DNA of 64,000 nt from Gracilibacter sp. BRH_c7a. Lineage in GTDB: Bacteria > Bacillota > Desulfitobacteriia > Desulfitobacteriales > Syntrophobotulaceae. A program made the position numbers and the translations under genes. The stretch lies in assembly GCA_001516055.1 (NCBI GenBank), contig LOEZ01000055.1, forward strand, positions 38,460-102,459, in the 5' to 3' direction. The notes beneath the pieces were generated by a model that worked only from the letters and a program-made list of their open reading frames with translations, had not been told where the DNA came from and ran no database searches. Shown here piece after piece: positions 26,375 through 36,394 of the stretch (positions within the stretch are counted from its first letter, which is position 1; the number at the start of each line of letters is the position of its first letter).

Positions 26375-27502
26375 ATGGTTGATAATTTTTCTTTTCAAGA
26401 CAAATATTATATGGAAAGAGCTTTAGAAATTGCTTGGTTAGCTCGAGGCAGAACCAGTCCAAATCCCTTAGTAGGCTGTGTGATTGTTCAAGATGGTCTT
26501 ATTGTTGGCGAAGGTTATCATACTAAAGCAGGTACTCCCCATGCTGAGGTTCATGCTCTCAAAGCTGCGGGAGTCAAGTCAGAAGGTGCGGATGTCTATG
26601 TTACCTTAGAACCATGTTCTCATTATGGCAGGACTCCACCTTGTGCTGAGGCCTTGATTCAAGCGAAAGTTAAACGAGTGATTGTAGCTTTAGAAGATCC
26701 CAACCCCCTTGTGAGCGGCCAAGGGATTGAAAAGCTTGAGGATGCTGGAATCGTAGTTGAAGTCGGCTTACTTAAAGAAAAGGCAATCAGAATAAATAAA
26801 TTCTTTTTAAAGGCCATCACTACCAGGTTCCCTTATGTTCTTTACAAAAGTGCTCTTACTCTCGATGGAAAAACTGCAGTTGAATCAGGAGATTCTAAGT
26901 GGGTCACTTCGGAACAATCCAGGACCTATGTACATGAACTAAGAAATATCTATGATGTAATCATGGTAGGAAGCAATACAGTCTTAAAAGATAACCCTCT
27001 CTTAACTTGCCGTAAGCCAAACGGCAGAAATCCTGTCAAGCTTATCGTTGACGGTAATCTTATAATCCCCATCGATGCAAAAGTATTAAACGATTCCCTC
27101 AGTATTATTGCGACTACTACGGCTGCCGACCCCGATAAACTTAATGCTTTGAAGGAAAAGCAAAATATAGAGATTTGGCAATATGATGTTCCTAGATATG
27201 TTCCCCTAGCTGAGTTAATGAAAGATATCGTCAAGAGAGGTTTCAATAGTATTCTATTGGAAGGTGGGGGAAATCTAGCGGGAAAAATGCTTCAGGAGCG
27301 TCTTATCGATAAGATTGAGTTTATTTATGCTCCTAAACTTGTGGGGGAAGGCCACTCTCCCCTCTCCGGCTTTCATTTAGATAAGATGAATCAAGCTGTC
27401 AAAATGTGTAATATTGAAATTAGTCAAATTGCAGAAGATATTAAAGTCTCGGCAGAGATAGATTATTCAGATGGAGGTGATGTTGGTTGTTCACCGGATT
27501 AG
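26375..27502 (+). CDS. ribD: Bifunctional riboflavin deaminase/reductase RibD
   Basis: 375 residues. The N-terminal deaminase domain (about 1-145) has the zinc site HAEVHAL and EPCSHYGRTPPC; the C-terminal reductase domain (about 148-365) has YKSALTLDGKTA, SKWVTSEQSR, DVIMVGSNTVLKDNP and LLEGGGNLAGKML. It performs the second and third steps from the pyrimidine precursor. The ATG at 26375 (GAGGGA 7 bases upstream) is chosen over an upstream GTG. It overlaps ribE by 16 bases. Confidence 0.95.
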   Translation: MVDNFSFQDKYYMERALEIAWLARGRTSPNPLVGCVIVQDGLIVGEGYHTKAGTPHAEVHALKAAGVKSEGADVYVTLEPCSHYGRTPPCAEALIQAKVKRVIVALEDPNPLVSGQGIEKLEDAGIVVEVGLLKEKAIRINKFFLKAITTRFPYVLYKSALTLDGKTAVESGDSKWVTSEQSRTYVHELRNIYDVIMVGSNTVLKDNPLLTCRKPNGRNPVKLIVDGNLIIPIDAKVLNDSLSIIATTTAADPDKLNALKEKQNIEIWQYDVPRYVPLAELMKDIVKRGFNSILLEGGGNLAGKMLQERLIDKIEFIYAPKLVGEGHSPLSGFHLDKMNQAVKMCNIEISQIAEDIKVSAEIDYSDGGDVGCSPD

Positions 27503-28134
27503 TTGAAGAATTGGGAAAAGTCAAGACGTTAGAATTACTCCAGGATTCGGCCAAACTTACTATAGAAGCTGATAAAGTCTTAAACCAGGCCCAGATTGGA
27601 GATAGCATCGCTGTTAACGGAGTTTGTCTAACAGTCACAGAGATGAATCAGAAGTATTTTTCTGTAGATATTATGCACGAGACACTAGCCAAGACGAATC
27701 TTCATGAGTTAAAAAGCCTCTCCAAGGTTAACTTAGAACGTGCTCTTCAGTTGAGTACTCGTCTAGGCGGTCATATGGTCAGCGGTCATGTTGATGGTAT
27801 AGGTACTATTTCCAGTATTGATAATAAAGGTATAGCTAAGGTCTTTAAGATATCGGCTCCACCTTCTCTAACCTCTTTTCTGATTCCTAAAGGATCTGTA
27901 GCCATAGATGGAATCTCTCTTACTGTAGTCGAAGTAGAGAAAGATTACTTTACTATATCTCTTATCCCCCATACCTTTGGACATACTACCCTTGGCTTTA
28001 AATCAATCGGTTCAACTGTTAACCTGGAAACCGATATCATAGGGAAGTATGTAGCTAGATTTATGAATATGGGGCAAGAAACTAAAAACAAAGATATCTC
28101 TATGGATTTCTTAGCTGAACATGGCTTTATTTAA
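27487..28134 (+). CDS. ribE: Riboflavin synthase, alpha subunit
   Basis: Converts two 6,7-dimethyl-8-ribityllumazines to riboflavin. 215 residues with two tandem lumazine-binding halves: MFTGLVEELG, SIAVNGVCLTV, LGGHMVSGHVDG in the first and SVAIDGISLTVV, HTFGHTTL in the second. Start is TTG with GGAGG 9 bases upstream, inside the end of ribD, so translation is coupled. It is called ribE or ribC depending on nomenclature. Confidence 0.95.
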   Translation: MFTGLVEELGKVKTLELLQDSAKLTIEADKVLNQAQIGDSIAVNGVCLTVTEMNQKYFSVDIMHETLAKTNLHELKSLSKVNLERALQLSTRLGGHMVSGHVDGIGTISSIDNKGIAKVFKISAPPSLTSFLIPKGSVAIDGISLTVVEVEKDYFTISLIPHTFGHTTLGFKSIGSTVNLETDIIGKYVARFMNMGQETKNKDISMDFLAEHGFI

Positions 28135-28152
28135 AAAAGGAGTGAATTACTA

Positions 28153-29367
28153 ATGGATACAGAAAGAACTTTTAACACAATTGAAGAAGCTTTAGAAGAT
28201 ATTAAAGCTGGTAAGATGGTAATCGTGGTGGATGATGAGGACAGAGAAAACGAAGGTGACCTTATTATGGCCGCCGAGAAGGCAACTCCAGAAGCTATTA
28301 ACTTTATGGCTTCTTTTGGGAGAGGGCTAATATGTGTATCCTTATCCACGGAACGTATCCAACAACTCGAATTAGATCTAATGGTCCAAAATAATACCGA
28401 TCCTAACTGTACAGCTTTTACAGTTAGTGTGGATGCTACTACCTGCACCACCGGTATTTCGGCCTATGAACGCGCTCATACAATTCAAGTATTGGTTGAC
28501 GACAATAGCAAACCCGGAGATTTACGCAAACCGGGACATATCTTCCCTCTTCAGTCCCGCGAAGGCGGAGTCTTAGTCAGAACTGGTCATACGGAAGGTT
28601 CACTAGATTTAGCCCGTTTGGCTGGTCTAAAACCTGCCGGGGTATTATGTGAAATCATGAATGATGATGGCAAAATGGCCCGCGTTCCTGATTTGATTGA
28701 ATTCAAAGAAAAACACAATTTAAAACTCGTTACGATTAAAGATCTCATTAGCTATAGACGTCGCACAGAGAGATTAATCGAGATGACCGAAAGCATTAAC
28801 TTTGCTACAGACTATGGAATATTTAAAGCCATAGGTTATAAAAGTACAATCGATAATAAAGAACATCTCGCCATGATCAAAGGTGATGTCGATGATGGAA
28901 ATCCTGTTCTCGTCAGGGTTCACTCTGAGTGCCTTACTGGAGATGTCTTCCATTCCAAGAGATGCGATTGTGGCGATCAACTCTCTGCAGCCTTAGTTCA
29001 AATAGAACGTGAAGGACGAGGAGTCTTCCTCTATATGAGACAGGAAGGACGCGGAATAGGTCTCTTAAATAAATTAAAGGCTTATAAACTTCAAGAGGAA
29101 GGTAAAGATACTGTTGAAGCTAATTTAGCACTTGGTTTTGCTCCAGACTTAAGAGATTATGGTGTAGGTGCTCAGATTCTTGCAGACCTAGGAATAAAGA
29201 AAGTTCGCCTAATGACTAACAATCCTAAAAAAATTGTGGGTTTGGAAGGATACGGTATCCAGGTGGTTGAAAGAGTTCCTATCGAAATGAGTTCTAAGCC
29301 GGAGAATGAACGTTATCTGTCTACCAAAAAAGAAAAAATGGGTCATTATCTTACCAATGTAAAATAA
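28153..29367 (+). CDS. ribBA: Bifunctional DHBP synthase / GTP cyclohydrolase II
   Basis: 404 residues making both riboflavin precursors. The N-terminal DHBP synthase (about 1-205) has [13 protein letters not shown], and [14 protein letters not shown]; the C-terminal GTP cyclohydrolase II (about 210-400) has the zinc Cys cluster [21 protein letters not shown] and RQEGRGIGL, with LMTNNPKKI. It follows ribE by 18 bases and precedes ribH. Standard length for the fusion. Confidence 0.96.
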   Translation: MDTERTFNTIEEALEDIKAGKMVIVVDDEDRENEGDLIMAAEKATPEAINFMASFGRGLICVSLSTERIQQLELDLMVQNNTDPNCTAFTVSVDATTCTTGISAYERAHTIQVLVDDNSKPGDLRKPGHIFPLQSREGGVLVRTGHTEGSLDLARLAGLKPAGVLCEIMNDDGKMARVPDLIEFKEKHNLKLVTIKDLISYRRRTERLIEMTESINFATDYGIFKAIGYKSTIDNKEHLAMIKGDVDDGNPVLVRVHSECLTGDVFHSKRCDCGDQLSAALVQIEREGRGVFLYMRQEGRGIGLLNKLKAYKLQEEGKDTVEANLALGFAPDLRDYGVGAQILADLGIKKVRLMTNNPKKIVGLEGYGIQVVERVPIEMSSKPENERYLSTKKEKMGHYLTNVK

Positions 29368-29423
29368 TACTAAGAATACCCGCAAAAAATAACAGTTTAT
29401 CGAATTTGAAAGGTGGAGTTAAA

Positions 29424-29888
29424 TTGAAAACCGTAGAAGGAAAATTAATAGCAGAAAATTTAAAGTTTGCCATAGTCGCTGGACGTTTTAATGAATTCAT
29501 CACGAGTAAGCTAATTGGAGGTGCCTTGGATGCCCTCAAACGTCATGGAGCAAATGAAGATACTATGGAGTTAGTATGGGTACCAGGAGCATTTGAGATT
29601 CCTTTAATAGCTAAAAAAATTGCTGAACAAAAACAATTTGATGCAGTTATCTGTTTAGGTGCTGTGATTAGAGGTTCTACTCCACACTTCGATTATGTTA
29701 GCAGTGAAGTTACTAAAGGTATCGCTCATGTTGGTTTAGAAACAGGAGTACCGATAGTTTTTGGTGTTCTTACGACTGATACTATCGAACAGGCCATTGA
29801 AAGAGCCGGCACTAAGGCTGGTAATAAAGGTTTTGATGCTGCCATGACTGCTATTGAGACAGCTAACCTACTCAAGCAACTTTCCTAA
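29424..29888 (+). CDS. ribH: 6,7-dimethyl-8-ribityllumazine synthase
   Basis: 154 residues, the usual length. Motifs: [37 protein letters not shown] and [17 protein letters not shown], with active-site His in PHFDYV. It condenses the pyrimidine with DHBP and typically forms 60-subunit shells around riboflavin synthase. The TTG at 29424 is chosen: AGGTGGAG lies 5 bases before it; a TTG at 29406 precedes that site. Last gene of the rib operon. Confidence 0.95.
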   Translation: MKTVEGKLIAENLKFAIVAGRFNEFITSKLIGGALDALKRHGANEDTMELVWVPGAFEIPLIAKKIAEQKQFDAVICLGAVIRGSTPHFDYVSSEVTKGIAHVGLETGVPIVFGVLTTDTIEQAIERAGTKAGNKGFDAAMTAIETANLLKQLS

Positions 29889-29907
29889 TTTCTTTTCTAG
29901 AACCTAA

Positions 29908-29957
29908 AGAAAAAGCAATAATAGCGGCATAACAACCGTTTTTATTGCTTTTTCTTA
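29908..29957. terminator. Bidirectional terminator between ribH and the CotF-like genes
   Basis: AGAAAAAGCAATAA at 29908-29921 pairs with 29942-29955, 20-base loop. Both sides of the stem are A/T rich, so it can serve ribH on the plus strand and the CotF-like gene on the minus strand. Confidence 0.8.
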
Positions 29958-29976
29958 TATCAATATTTTTAATCGA

Positions 29977-30174
29977 TTAAGCGATACCACCAGCTCTTTC
30001 AATCATTGTACTAACCTTTTCATGAACTTTACCTGCCTCGGTAGCAAGCTGAAGAAACCTAACCCTCAAATCACTGTCAGCTGCTCTCGTGGCTAAAGCC
30101 ATATAACCTGTTGCTGCGGTACTTATATCCTTTTCGTAATCATATAACATGTCGAGATCGGTAAAAGCACTCAT
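29977..30174 (-). CDS. Small CotF-like spore coat protein
   Basis: 65 residues, helical, starting MSAFTDLDMLYDYEKDIST. The pattern DxxMLYDYEKDISTAATGYMALA and a later His (VHEKVSTMIERAG) resembles CotF-domain proteins of spore coats. GGAGAAGGAAT precedes the ATG. It follows a related short gene by 15 bases, forming a two-gene unit. Function beyond a presumed spore coat role is unknown. Confidence 0.7.
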   Translation of the reverse strand: MSAFTDLDMLYDYEKDISTAATGYMALATRAADSDLRVRFLQLATEAGKVHEKVSTMIERAGGIA

Positions 30175-30189
30175 TATTCCTTCTCCTTT

Positions 30190-30399
30190 CTACATTACTT
30201 CCCCATGTTTCTTTTTGAAATAATCTACAACACCATCAATAGCTTCTCCTTGATGTTTAAAAAATGCTTTCACATCTTTGTCTTGTGCCATCTGACTGTA
30301 GAGGAAACACTTTTTCATAGCAACTTCATTTTCGATTATTGATCTTGTGATTAATCCTGAATCCAAGATCTTTTTAAGTTCTTCTTGGTTATATTGCAT
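30190..30399 (-). CDS. Small helical protein, CotF/ferritin-like
   Basis: 69 residues starting MQYNQEELKKILDSG. It is helical with ENEVAMKKCFLYSQMAQD and KAFFKHQGEAIDGVVDYFKKKHG. The pairing with the CotF-like gene suggests a spore coat function, which is inferred. The ATG at 30399 (GGAGG 7 bases upstream) is chosen over an ATG at 30417 that lies before the ribosome site. Confidence 0.68.
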   Translation of the reverse strand: MQYNQEELKKILDSGLITRSIIENEVAMKKCFLYSQMAQDKDVKAFFKHQGEAIDGVVDYFKKKHGEVM

Positions 30400-30529
30400 G
30401 TTCGCACCTCCATCCATACTAGATAATTTCAGGATATACCGAATATGAACAATTTATTCATTTGTATATATAGACACGAATCTCCTATTTAATATTATTT
30501 ACCTAAGCTGCGATTTTTATTATTATAAA

Positions 30530-30570
30530 TCAATTAAAATCCCGCATACTATCAAAAAGTTTGCGGGATT
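30530..30570 (-). terminator. Terminator of cbpA-clpB
   Basis: Minus strand: AATCCCGCA, 15-base loop, TGCGGGATT, then TTTAATTG. Arms at 30562-30570 and 30538-30546, 23 bases after clpB. Confidence 0.85.
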
Positions 30571-30592
30571 AAAAATTAAATACCAAAACAAT

Positions 30593-33184
30593 CTAAATCA
30601 ATTTAAAATCATATTCTTTATCCTCAGAGTATTCAACATTAATTTTTGATCCTTCGGGGAATTGCCCCTCTAAGATAGACTTAGCAAGTTTATTTTGTAA
30701 ACGCTGCTGAATCACTCTCTTCAAAGGTCTGGCTCCAAAGATAGGATCGTAACCTTCTTCAATGATTGCGTCTTGTGCTGCTTCAGAAAGTTGAAGAGTT
30801 ATTCCCCTTTCTTGCAGACGTTTTCTAAGCTGGTTAAGTTGTATTTCTACAATTTCTGCTATCTCTTCCTTTTTTAACGGGTCGAAAATAATTATTTCAT
30901 CTAAACGGTTTAGGAATTCTGGTCTAAAATGTTTATTTAACTCGCTATCAACAGTTCTGCGTACTTCTTGAGGGTCACTGTTATTATAATTAAGCTCTCT
31001 GATCTGTGAACCCGCAATATTACTTGTAAGGATAACTACAGTATTCTTAAAGTTAACAACTCTTCCATGACTATCTGTTAACCTACCGTCATCGAGTAAT
31101 TGAAGGAGAATATTGAAGACATCATTATGAGCTTTTTCTATCTCATCAAGTAAGAGTACTGAATACGGTTTTCTTCTTACTGCTTCTGTCAGTTGCCCTC
31201 CTTCTTCATAACCTACATATCCAGGAGGTGCTCCCACCAAACGAGCAACAGAGTGCTTTTCCATATATTCAGACATGTCGATACGAACAAGAGATTGTTC
31301 ATCATCAAAAAGAAACTCTGCTAAAGCTTTTGCCAACTCAGTTTTCCCTACCCCTGTCGGTCCAAGGAAAAGGAATGAACCTAAAGGCCGATTGGGATCC
31401 TGTAAACCTGTGCGTGCCCTGCGCACGGCATCTGAGATAGCTTGTACTGCCTTTCTCTGACCGACAACTCTGTGGTGAAGATTATCTTCCATACTGATAA
31501 GTTTTTCAGTTTCACTTTCCAAGAGTTTAGTGAGCGGGATACGGGTCCATTTGGCAACTATTTCAGCTATATCATTTTCCGTTACTTCTTTTCTTAACAG
31601 GGTGTTGTTACGAGTTGACACTAATTCCTCTATCCCAGCTAATTCCTTCTCTAGTTGAGGAAGCACACCATATTGAAGTTCTGCCGCTTTATTATAATCA
31701 AACTTTTGTTGAGCATATTCAATCTCATTTCTGGTTCTATCAATATCCTCTTTAAGCTTATTAATTCTTCCAAGCTTCTCTCGTTCTTCCTGAAGTTGGA
31801 CTTCCAAGGCGCTGCGTTTCTCTTTCAGATTTGCTAACTCATTTTCGATATTATCCAGTCGTTCGACACTCGCCTTATCTTTTTCTTTTTTTAAGGCTTC
31901 CCTTTCTATCTCCAGCTGCATAACTCTTCTCTTGATATTATCCAATTCTTGAGGTTCGCTTGTTATCTCCATCCTAAGCCTAGCCGAAGCTTCATCTATC
32001 AAATCGATTGCCTTATCGGGCAGAAACCTCTCACTTATATAACGATCGGAGAGAATACTGGCAGCGATTAACGCACTATCTGTTATGCGGATGCCGTGAT
32101 GCGTCTCGTATCTTTCTTTTAATCCACGGAGAATAGAAATTGTGTCTTCCACACTTGGCGGAGAAATTAGCACATTCTGGAATCTTCTCTCTAAAGCAGC
32201 ATCTTTTTCGATATGCTTTCTGTATTCATCAAGAGTAGTTGCCCCTACCATCCTTAACTCGCCTCGGGCTAACATAGGCTTAAGCATATTACTGGCATCC
32301 ATAGCACCTTCTGCTGCTCCAGCTCCAACAACTGTATGCAGTTCATCGATAAAAAGAATTATATTATCCCTACTCTGAACATCTTTTAGGACAGCTTTTA
32401 ACCGTTCCTCGAATTCACCTCGATACTTAGCACCAGCTATCAATGAGCCCATATCAAGAGAAATAACTTCTTTATCTTTGATGGCTTCAGGAACATCACC
32501 TCTAACAATTCTCTGAGCTAACCCTTCCACAATTGCAGTTTTACCTACACCTGGTTCACCTATTAGAACAGGATTATTCTTGGTTCGCCTGGAGAGGATT
32601 TGGATAACCCGCCTGATTTCTTCATCTCTGCCTATTACTGGGTCAAGCTTCCCTCTCTTTGCCAAAGATACAAGATTGCTGCCGTATTGCTCTAAGGCTG
32701 CATACGTTGCTTCCGGATTGGCACTAGTTACCCGTTGGGATCCTCTAACTTCTTTAAGAACTTTTAGGATAGTTTCTCTATTGACACCAATTTCTTTCAA
32801 AATTCTTTGAGCATCGCCGCTATCATTAGCTAAAATAGCTAATAGTAAATGCTCGGTGCTCACGTAATCGTCACCAAAAGGCTCCATCTGGTCATGAGCA
32901 TTTACTAAAACAGTTCTTGCCCTTTGAGAATAGACGAGCTGCGTGGTTGCTCCCATAATTTTCGGTAACTTTTCTATACTCTTTTTGGTCTGGTCTATTG
33001 TTTTCGTAACGGAAACATTAAGCTTATTTAGTAATTGGGGTACTACCCCGTCATTCTGTTTCAATAGTGCCAGTAAGAGATGCTCAGATTCTATCTGGCT
33101 GTTTCTATTTTTTTCAGCCATAGTCTGGGCATTAATAATGGCTTCTTGGGCTTTTTGGGTAAATCTGTTGGTATCGAAAGCCAT
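30593..33184 (-). CDS. clpB: Disaggregase chaperone ClpB
   Basis: 863-residue Hsp100 ATPase that, with DnaK, rescues aggregated proteins. It has the Clp N-terminal repeats (about 1-145), first AAA+ module with [15 protein letters not shown] and IDELHT, a coiled-coil M domain (about 405-525) that distinguishes ClpB from ClpA/ClpC, and the second AAA+ module with [24 protein letters not shown] and [17 protein letters not shown] precedes the ATG. It lies 18 bases after a DnaJ-family gene with a CtsR-like operator upstream. Confidence 0.97.
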   Translation of the reverse strand: MAFDTNRFTQKAQEAIINAQTMAEKNRNSQIESEHLLLALLKQNDGVVPQLLNKLNVSVTKTIDQTKKSIEKLPKIMGATTQLVYSQRARTVLVNAHDQMEPFGDDYVSTEHLLLAILANDSGDAQRILKEIGVNRETILKVLKEVRGSQRVTSANPEATYAALEQYGSNLVSLAKRGKLDPVIGRDEEIRRVIQILSRRTKNNPVLIGEPGVGKTAIVEGLAQRIVRGDVPEAIKDKEVISLDMGSLIAGAKYRGEFEERLKAVLKDVQSRDNIILFIDELHTVVGAGAAEGAMDASNMLKPMLARGELRMVGATTLDEYRKHIEKDAALERRFQNVLISPPSVEDTISILRGLKERYETHHGIRITDSALIAASILSDRYISERFLPDKAIDLIDEASARLRMEITSEPQELDNIKRRVMQLEIEREALKKEKDKASVERLDNIENELANLKEKRSALEVQLQEEREKLGRINKLKEDIDRTRNEIEYAQQKFDYNKAAELQYGVLPQLEKELAGIEELVSTRNNTLLRKEVTENDIAEIVAKWTRIPLTKLLESETEKLISMEDNLHHRVVGQRKAVQAISDAVRRARTGLQDPNRPLGSFLFLGPTGVGKTELAKALAEFLFDDEQSLVRIDMSEYMEKHSVARLVGAPPGYVGYEEGGQLTEAVRRKPYSVLLLDEIEKAHNDVFNILLQLLDDGRLTDSHGRVVNFKNTVVILTSNIAGSQIRELNYNNSDPQEVRRTVDSELNKHFRPEFLNRLDEIIIFDPLKKEEIAEIVEIQLNQLRKRLQERGITLQLSEAAQDAIIEEGYDPIFGARPLKRVIQQRLQNKLAKSILEGQFPEGSKINVEYSEDKEYDFKLI

Positions 33185-33202
33185 TTTTATTCCTCCTTTA
33201 CA

Positions 33203-34186
33203 CTATTTTCTATTCGCTTGCAGTTGGTACAAGGTGTTGATTTCTTCATCCGTTATTTCTGGCGGTAAGACTATTGTTGTTCTGGCATAGAAATCGCCGT
33301 ATTTATTCGTTTGGTTTAAAACAGGCATACCTTTGCCTCGTAAACGGAAACTTCTTCCTGATTGAGTCTTGGGAGGAATTTTTAGCATTATTTCTCCAGC
33401 CAAAGTATTCACTCTTACTTCTCCCCCAAGAACTGCAGTATAAAAATCAATTTCCAGGTTGGCTGTTAAGTCATCACCATCTCTCGTATATTGAGGATGA
33501 GGTTTGATCTTGATTGCTAGTAGGAGGTCTCCCTTCTTTCCTCCAGAGGATCCGGCTTCTCCTTGACCACTAAGCCTTATCTTAGCCTTGTCACGGATAC
33601 CTTTAGGAATCGTCGCTTCTATACGTTTATTTCCTATTTCGAACAGTTTCTTCTCACCTTTGTAGACTTCCTCCAAAGTTACAGTGATTTCACCTTCAAT
33701 ATCTCTGCCTTTCCTTGGCTGTCTCGATACTCCGGTATAGATATCATCATTAAAGCCAGCACTTTGACCCATACCAAATATTGTAGAGAAAAAGTCGGAA
33801 AAACCTCCTCCGAATCCTCCACTAGAACCGGAACCATAACCAATATCTCCAAACATCTCCGAAAATTCTTCAGGTGTCATCGTCCTTGTATAACTACCGT
33901 TACCGGGTGCTTGCTGCCATTGGGACCAATCAAAGGATCCTTTGCCGCCCCGATTCTGCCAATGTTGGTAATTTGATCTTAAGTCATCATACTTTTTACG
34001 TTTACTAGGATCAGCTATAGCATGGTAGGCCTCATTAATCTCTTTAAATTTATTCTCTGCTTCTTTATTTCCAGGATTAACGTCAGGATGATACTTTTTA
34101 GCTAGTGTTTGATAAATCTTTTTAATCTCTTTTATATCAGTATCCGGGGAAACACCTAGGATTTCATAATAATCTTTAAAGTCCAT
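33203..34186 (-). CDS. cbpA: DnaJ-family co-chaperone, CbpA type
   Basis: 327 residues. The N-terminal J domain (about 3-70) has the HPD motif in KKYHPDVNPGN. A Gly/Phe-rich segment (about 110-145) follows, then the two C-terminal peptide-binding barrels (GRDIEGEITVTLEEVYKG, RLRGKGMPVLNQ). There is no zinc finger, which distinguishes CbpA from DnaJ. It stimulates DnaK ATPase. Co-transcribed with clpB; a well-formed promoter lies 60 bases upstream. Confidence 0.92.
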   Translation of the reverse strand: MDFKDYYEILGVSPDTDIKEIKKIYQTLAKKYHPDVNPGNKEAENKFKEINEAYHAIADPSKRKKYDDLRSNYQHWQNRGGKGSFDWSQWQQAPGNGSYTRTMTPEEFSEMFGDIGYGSGSSGGFGGGFSDFFSTIFGMGQSAGFNDDIYTGVSRQPRKGRDIEGEITVTLEEVYKGEKKLFEIGNKRIEATIPKGIRDKAKIRLSGQGEAGSSGGKKGDLLLAIKIKPHPQYTRDGDDLTANLEIDFYTAVLGGEVRVNTLAGEIMLKIPPKTQSGRSFRLRGKGMPVLNQTNKYGDFYARTTIVLPPEITDEEINTLYQLQANRK

Positions 34187-34245
34187 CCATTCTCACCTCT
34201 TGACTTTCACTCTTCATTAATTAAAAATATTAACCTTTTGGATGT

Positions 34246-34274
34246 ATTATATTCTAATTCTTAACAAAGGTCAA
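34246..34274 (-). promoter_or_regulatory. Sigma-A promoter of cbpA-clpB
   Basis: On the minus strand TTGACC (34269-34274), a 17-base spacer and TATAAT (34246-34251). Confidence 0.85.
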
Positions 34275-34285
34275 TATTGGTCAGA
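34269..34285. promoter_or_regulatory. Candidate CtsR operator
   Basis: Plus strand GGTCAAT-ATT-GGTCAGA. It matches the CtsR direct heptad repeat (A/G)GTCAAA-NAN-(A/G)GTCAAA at 12 of 14 heptad bases and covers the -35 of the cbpA-clpB promoter. A weaker copy in the other orientation lies at 34292-34308. Confidence 0.6.
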
Positions 34286-34391
34286 TATATTTCTGTCTTT
34301 TATTGACTAATACTGAAACTTGCCAACTTTACAGGCTTAGCCGAACCTATCAGCAAACTAGCAATCGTTATTCACCGCTTATAGTTATTAA

Positions 34392-34431
34392 TGCGCAAAA
34401 GAAAATACCTTATTTAATAACAAGGTATTTT
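34392..34431 (-). terminator. Terminator of the HAD/lipid-kinase genes
   Basis: Minus strand: AAAATACCTT, 10-base loop, AAGGTATTTT, then CTTTTG. Arms at 34422-34431 and 34402-34411, 30 bases after the kinase stop. Confidence 0.8.
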
Positions 34432-34460
34432 GGTAGTCTTGCAGGACGGAGACTTTAAAA

Positions 34461-35387
34461 TTATATTCTTAAAGTTATAGCCTTCGGAATTATTTGACAA
34501 ACAAGGGGTGACAATCCTGGAATCTCACCATCAGCTTCGAAGATCGTTTGTTCTTTAGTAGTAATGGAGATCTTTTTACTTCTATAGATAACTATCTCCG
34601 GTAAGTTAATGTGTTTCCCCAGATAAATACTTGGGAAACAGGTTAAAAATCTTAGCTTTGTGAGGTCTTTGATAAATACGATTTCGAACAATCCATCATT
34701 TGTTTGGGCTTGAGGAGCGATATGCATTCCACCGCCCATATATTGACCATTACAAATTATCAGCCCTTTATATTTACCTTCGATAATCTCATCGTTATCA
34801 AGTTGACACGTAACCTCAACATTCTCAAAATTCAAAAGTGTAGCAATCGTTCCTTTAAAATATGTAATCTTACTACCTAAAGCCTTACTGTTATTATTTA
34901 CTCTATTAACGACTTCGGCCCCGATACCTAGATTGACAGCATTAAGAAAATAACGACTCTCTTGAGAACCATTAATGCTCTCAAAATCTAATCTGCCAAT
35001 ATCAACTTTGACGGACTTATTCCTTCTAAGGAGTTTGATAAAATTATTTATTCCCTTCTTTTGTTGGAATGAGCGAACAAAATCGCTTCCTGTTCCATGT
35101 TCTAATATTGCTAACTCCATATCCTTGTAATTCTCTTTATCAGCTAAGAGGCCGTTCAATACTTCGTTAACAGTTCCGTCCCCACCAACCGCAATTATCT
35201 TTTTATAGCCAAAATCTTGTGCTTGTTTAGCGAGAACAATACCTTCCCCCTGGGAAGATGTATACTCATATTCAATCTCGATATTATTCTGGAGAAGTAA
35301 TTTATAGAGATTGGGCCAATTCTTAGCAGTTTTGCCGTTACCTGAGTGTGGGTTGACTACGGCAAACCATTTACCATCGTATGTCAT
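34461..35387 (-). CDS. Diacylglycerol/lipid kinase family protein (YegS/DagK type)
   Basis: 308 residues. N-terminal catalytic domain with VVNPHSGNGKTAKNW and the nucleotide/catalytic motif VGGDGTVNEVLNGL, then GTGSDFVRSF. The C-terminal beta-rich domain has ICNGQYMGGGMHIAPQA and the acidic DGLFEIV, ending in FEADGEIP. Such enzymes phosphorylate diacylglycerol or related lipids at the membrane. It lies 50 bases after a HAD phosphatase gene. Confidence 0.92.
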   Translation of the reverse strand: MTYDGKWFAVVNPHSGNGKTAKNWPNLYKLLLQNNIEIEYEYTSSQGEGIVLAKQAQDFGYKKIIAVGGDGTVNEVLNGLLADKENYKDMELAILEHGTGSDFVRSFQQKKGINNFIKLLRRNKSVKVDIGRLDFESINGSQESRYFLNAVNLGIGAEVVNRVNNNSKALGSKITYFKGTIATLLNFENVEVTCQLDNDEIIEGKYKGLIICNGQYMGGGMHIAPQAQTNDGLFEIVFIKDLTKLRFLTCFPSIYLGKHINLPEIVIYRSKKISITTKEQTIFEADGEIPGLSPLVCQIIPKAITLRI

Positions 35388-35437
35388 AATTATGTTTCCT
35401 TACTTATATTATCTTTATAATTAGTTCTGTTAGATAT

Positions 35438-36088
35438 TTAAGATTGATTTGTCCTAGTAAATATCCAGTTTTCAAAATCTGATACAGAAGAGAATACTAT
35501 ATGCGCGCCAGCTTCGACTAAAGCATCGTAGCGGGCGGTTGAAGCCCAAGCTGCACCAATGGGAATAGTACCCGCTTGTAGCGAAGACTTCATATCATAT
35601 ACAATATCACCTATATAACCAACTTCAGAAGGCGGTAACCCCCACTGCTTAACAACTTCACCAATCGCTTCTGCTTTCCAAGGGCCGGTGATCTTTCCTG
35701 TTAGTATTATATCAAAAAAATCTGTAAGTCCAGCCTTTTGCAAGGTAATTTTCGAACTATTGATACCTTTGCCGCTTATAACTGCTAGCTTATAGCCATT
35801 TTCTTTTAATCTTAAAAGCAAGGGCTGTATTCCAGATAGTTTCCAAGGTAAAAAATCATGGTTTGTATTATAATAATTAATATAAAAGTTAAGTACCTCT
35901 TCCCACTGCTCTGGGAAATGTTTTCGAAAAATCCCCTCTTCACTCGGACCAAAAAACTCGCGGATACCCTCGTTAGAGTATCTAATTCCAGTAAAGGTAA
36001 ATAGAGTCTCTCTTAAGGTCTCATAACATAAGGGCAACGTATCGGTAAGTGTACCATCAATGTCAAAAATTAAAGCTTTAAGATTCAA
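35438..36088 (-). CDS. HAD-superfamily phosphatase, PpaX/Gph-like
   Basis: 216 residues. Motif I FDIDGTLTDTLP with the nucleophile Asp, motif II in VISGKG, motif III Lys in GPWKAEA and motif IV GYIGDIVYDM are all present, with the small helical cap typical of subclass I. Family members include pyrophosphatase PpaX and phosphoglycolate phosphatase; the substrate cannot be told. Likely co-transcribed with the lipid kinase. Confidence 0.88.
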   Translation of the reverse strand: MNLKALIFDIDGTLTDTLPLCYETLRETLFTFTGIRYSNEGIREFFGPSEEGIFRKHFPEQWEEVLNFYINYYNTNHDFLPWKLSGIQPLLLRLKENGYKLAVISGKGINSSKITLQKAGLTDFFDIILTGKITGPWKAEAIGEVVKQWGLPPSEVGYIGDIVYDMKSSLQAGTIPIGAAWASTARYDALVEAGAHIVFSSVSDFENWIFTRTNQS

Positions 36089-36176
36089 TTCTTCTGACTC
36101 CTTAAGGTAATGATTACTTAAATCTCATTTTGTTTTAGAGTACCATATGTTCTAATTATTTAACAGTTTTTTGTCG

Positions 36177-36209
36177 CAAGGAAGTTGCTTGTAACAAGCA
36201 ACTTCCTTG
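36177..36209. repeat. Strong inverted repeat after the YjcZ-type genes
   Basis: CAAGGAAGTTGCTT at 36177-36190 and its complement at 36196-36209, 5-base loop. On the minus strand it lies 29 bases after the gene at 36239 but lacks a U-tract, so it may be a terminator or mRNA 3' stabiliser. Confidence 0.6.
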
Positions 36210-36238
36210 AAGAAATCTTTTTAATAAAATATATTTAT

Positions 36239-36343
36239 TTAAAAGATTAGACCTAATGCTATAAGAATGAGAATAGCAATAGCGATGATTCCAGCACCCT
36301 GACCACCAATACCATATCCATAACCAGCACCGTTTGCGTACAT
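36239..36343 (-). CDS. YjcZ-family sporulation peptide (34 residues)
   Basis: Reads MYANGAGYGYGIGG then QGAGIIAIAILILI and ends ALGLIF. The Gly/Tyr-rich head and single C-terminal hydrophobic helix are the YjcZ/SscA pattern of tiny spore-associated Firmicute proteins. AAGGAG lies 9 bases before the ATG. It is 51 bases downstream of a second gene of the same type and likely shares its promoter. Function: spore assembly by family, not shown here. Confidence 0.8.
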   Translation of the reverse strand: MYANGAGYGYGIGGQGAGIIAIAILILIALGLIF

Positions 36344-36394
36344 TTATAAAAACTCCTTCCAATTTTTTTTAATTGAATTACGGTTTATTTTTAA

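Noticed and set aside
36156..36362. 68-residue minus-strand frame covering the first YjcZ-type gene
   Set aside because: Different frame from the YjcZ peptide, Trp/Cys-rich nonsense composition and no independent support.
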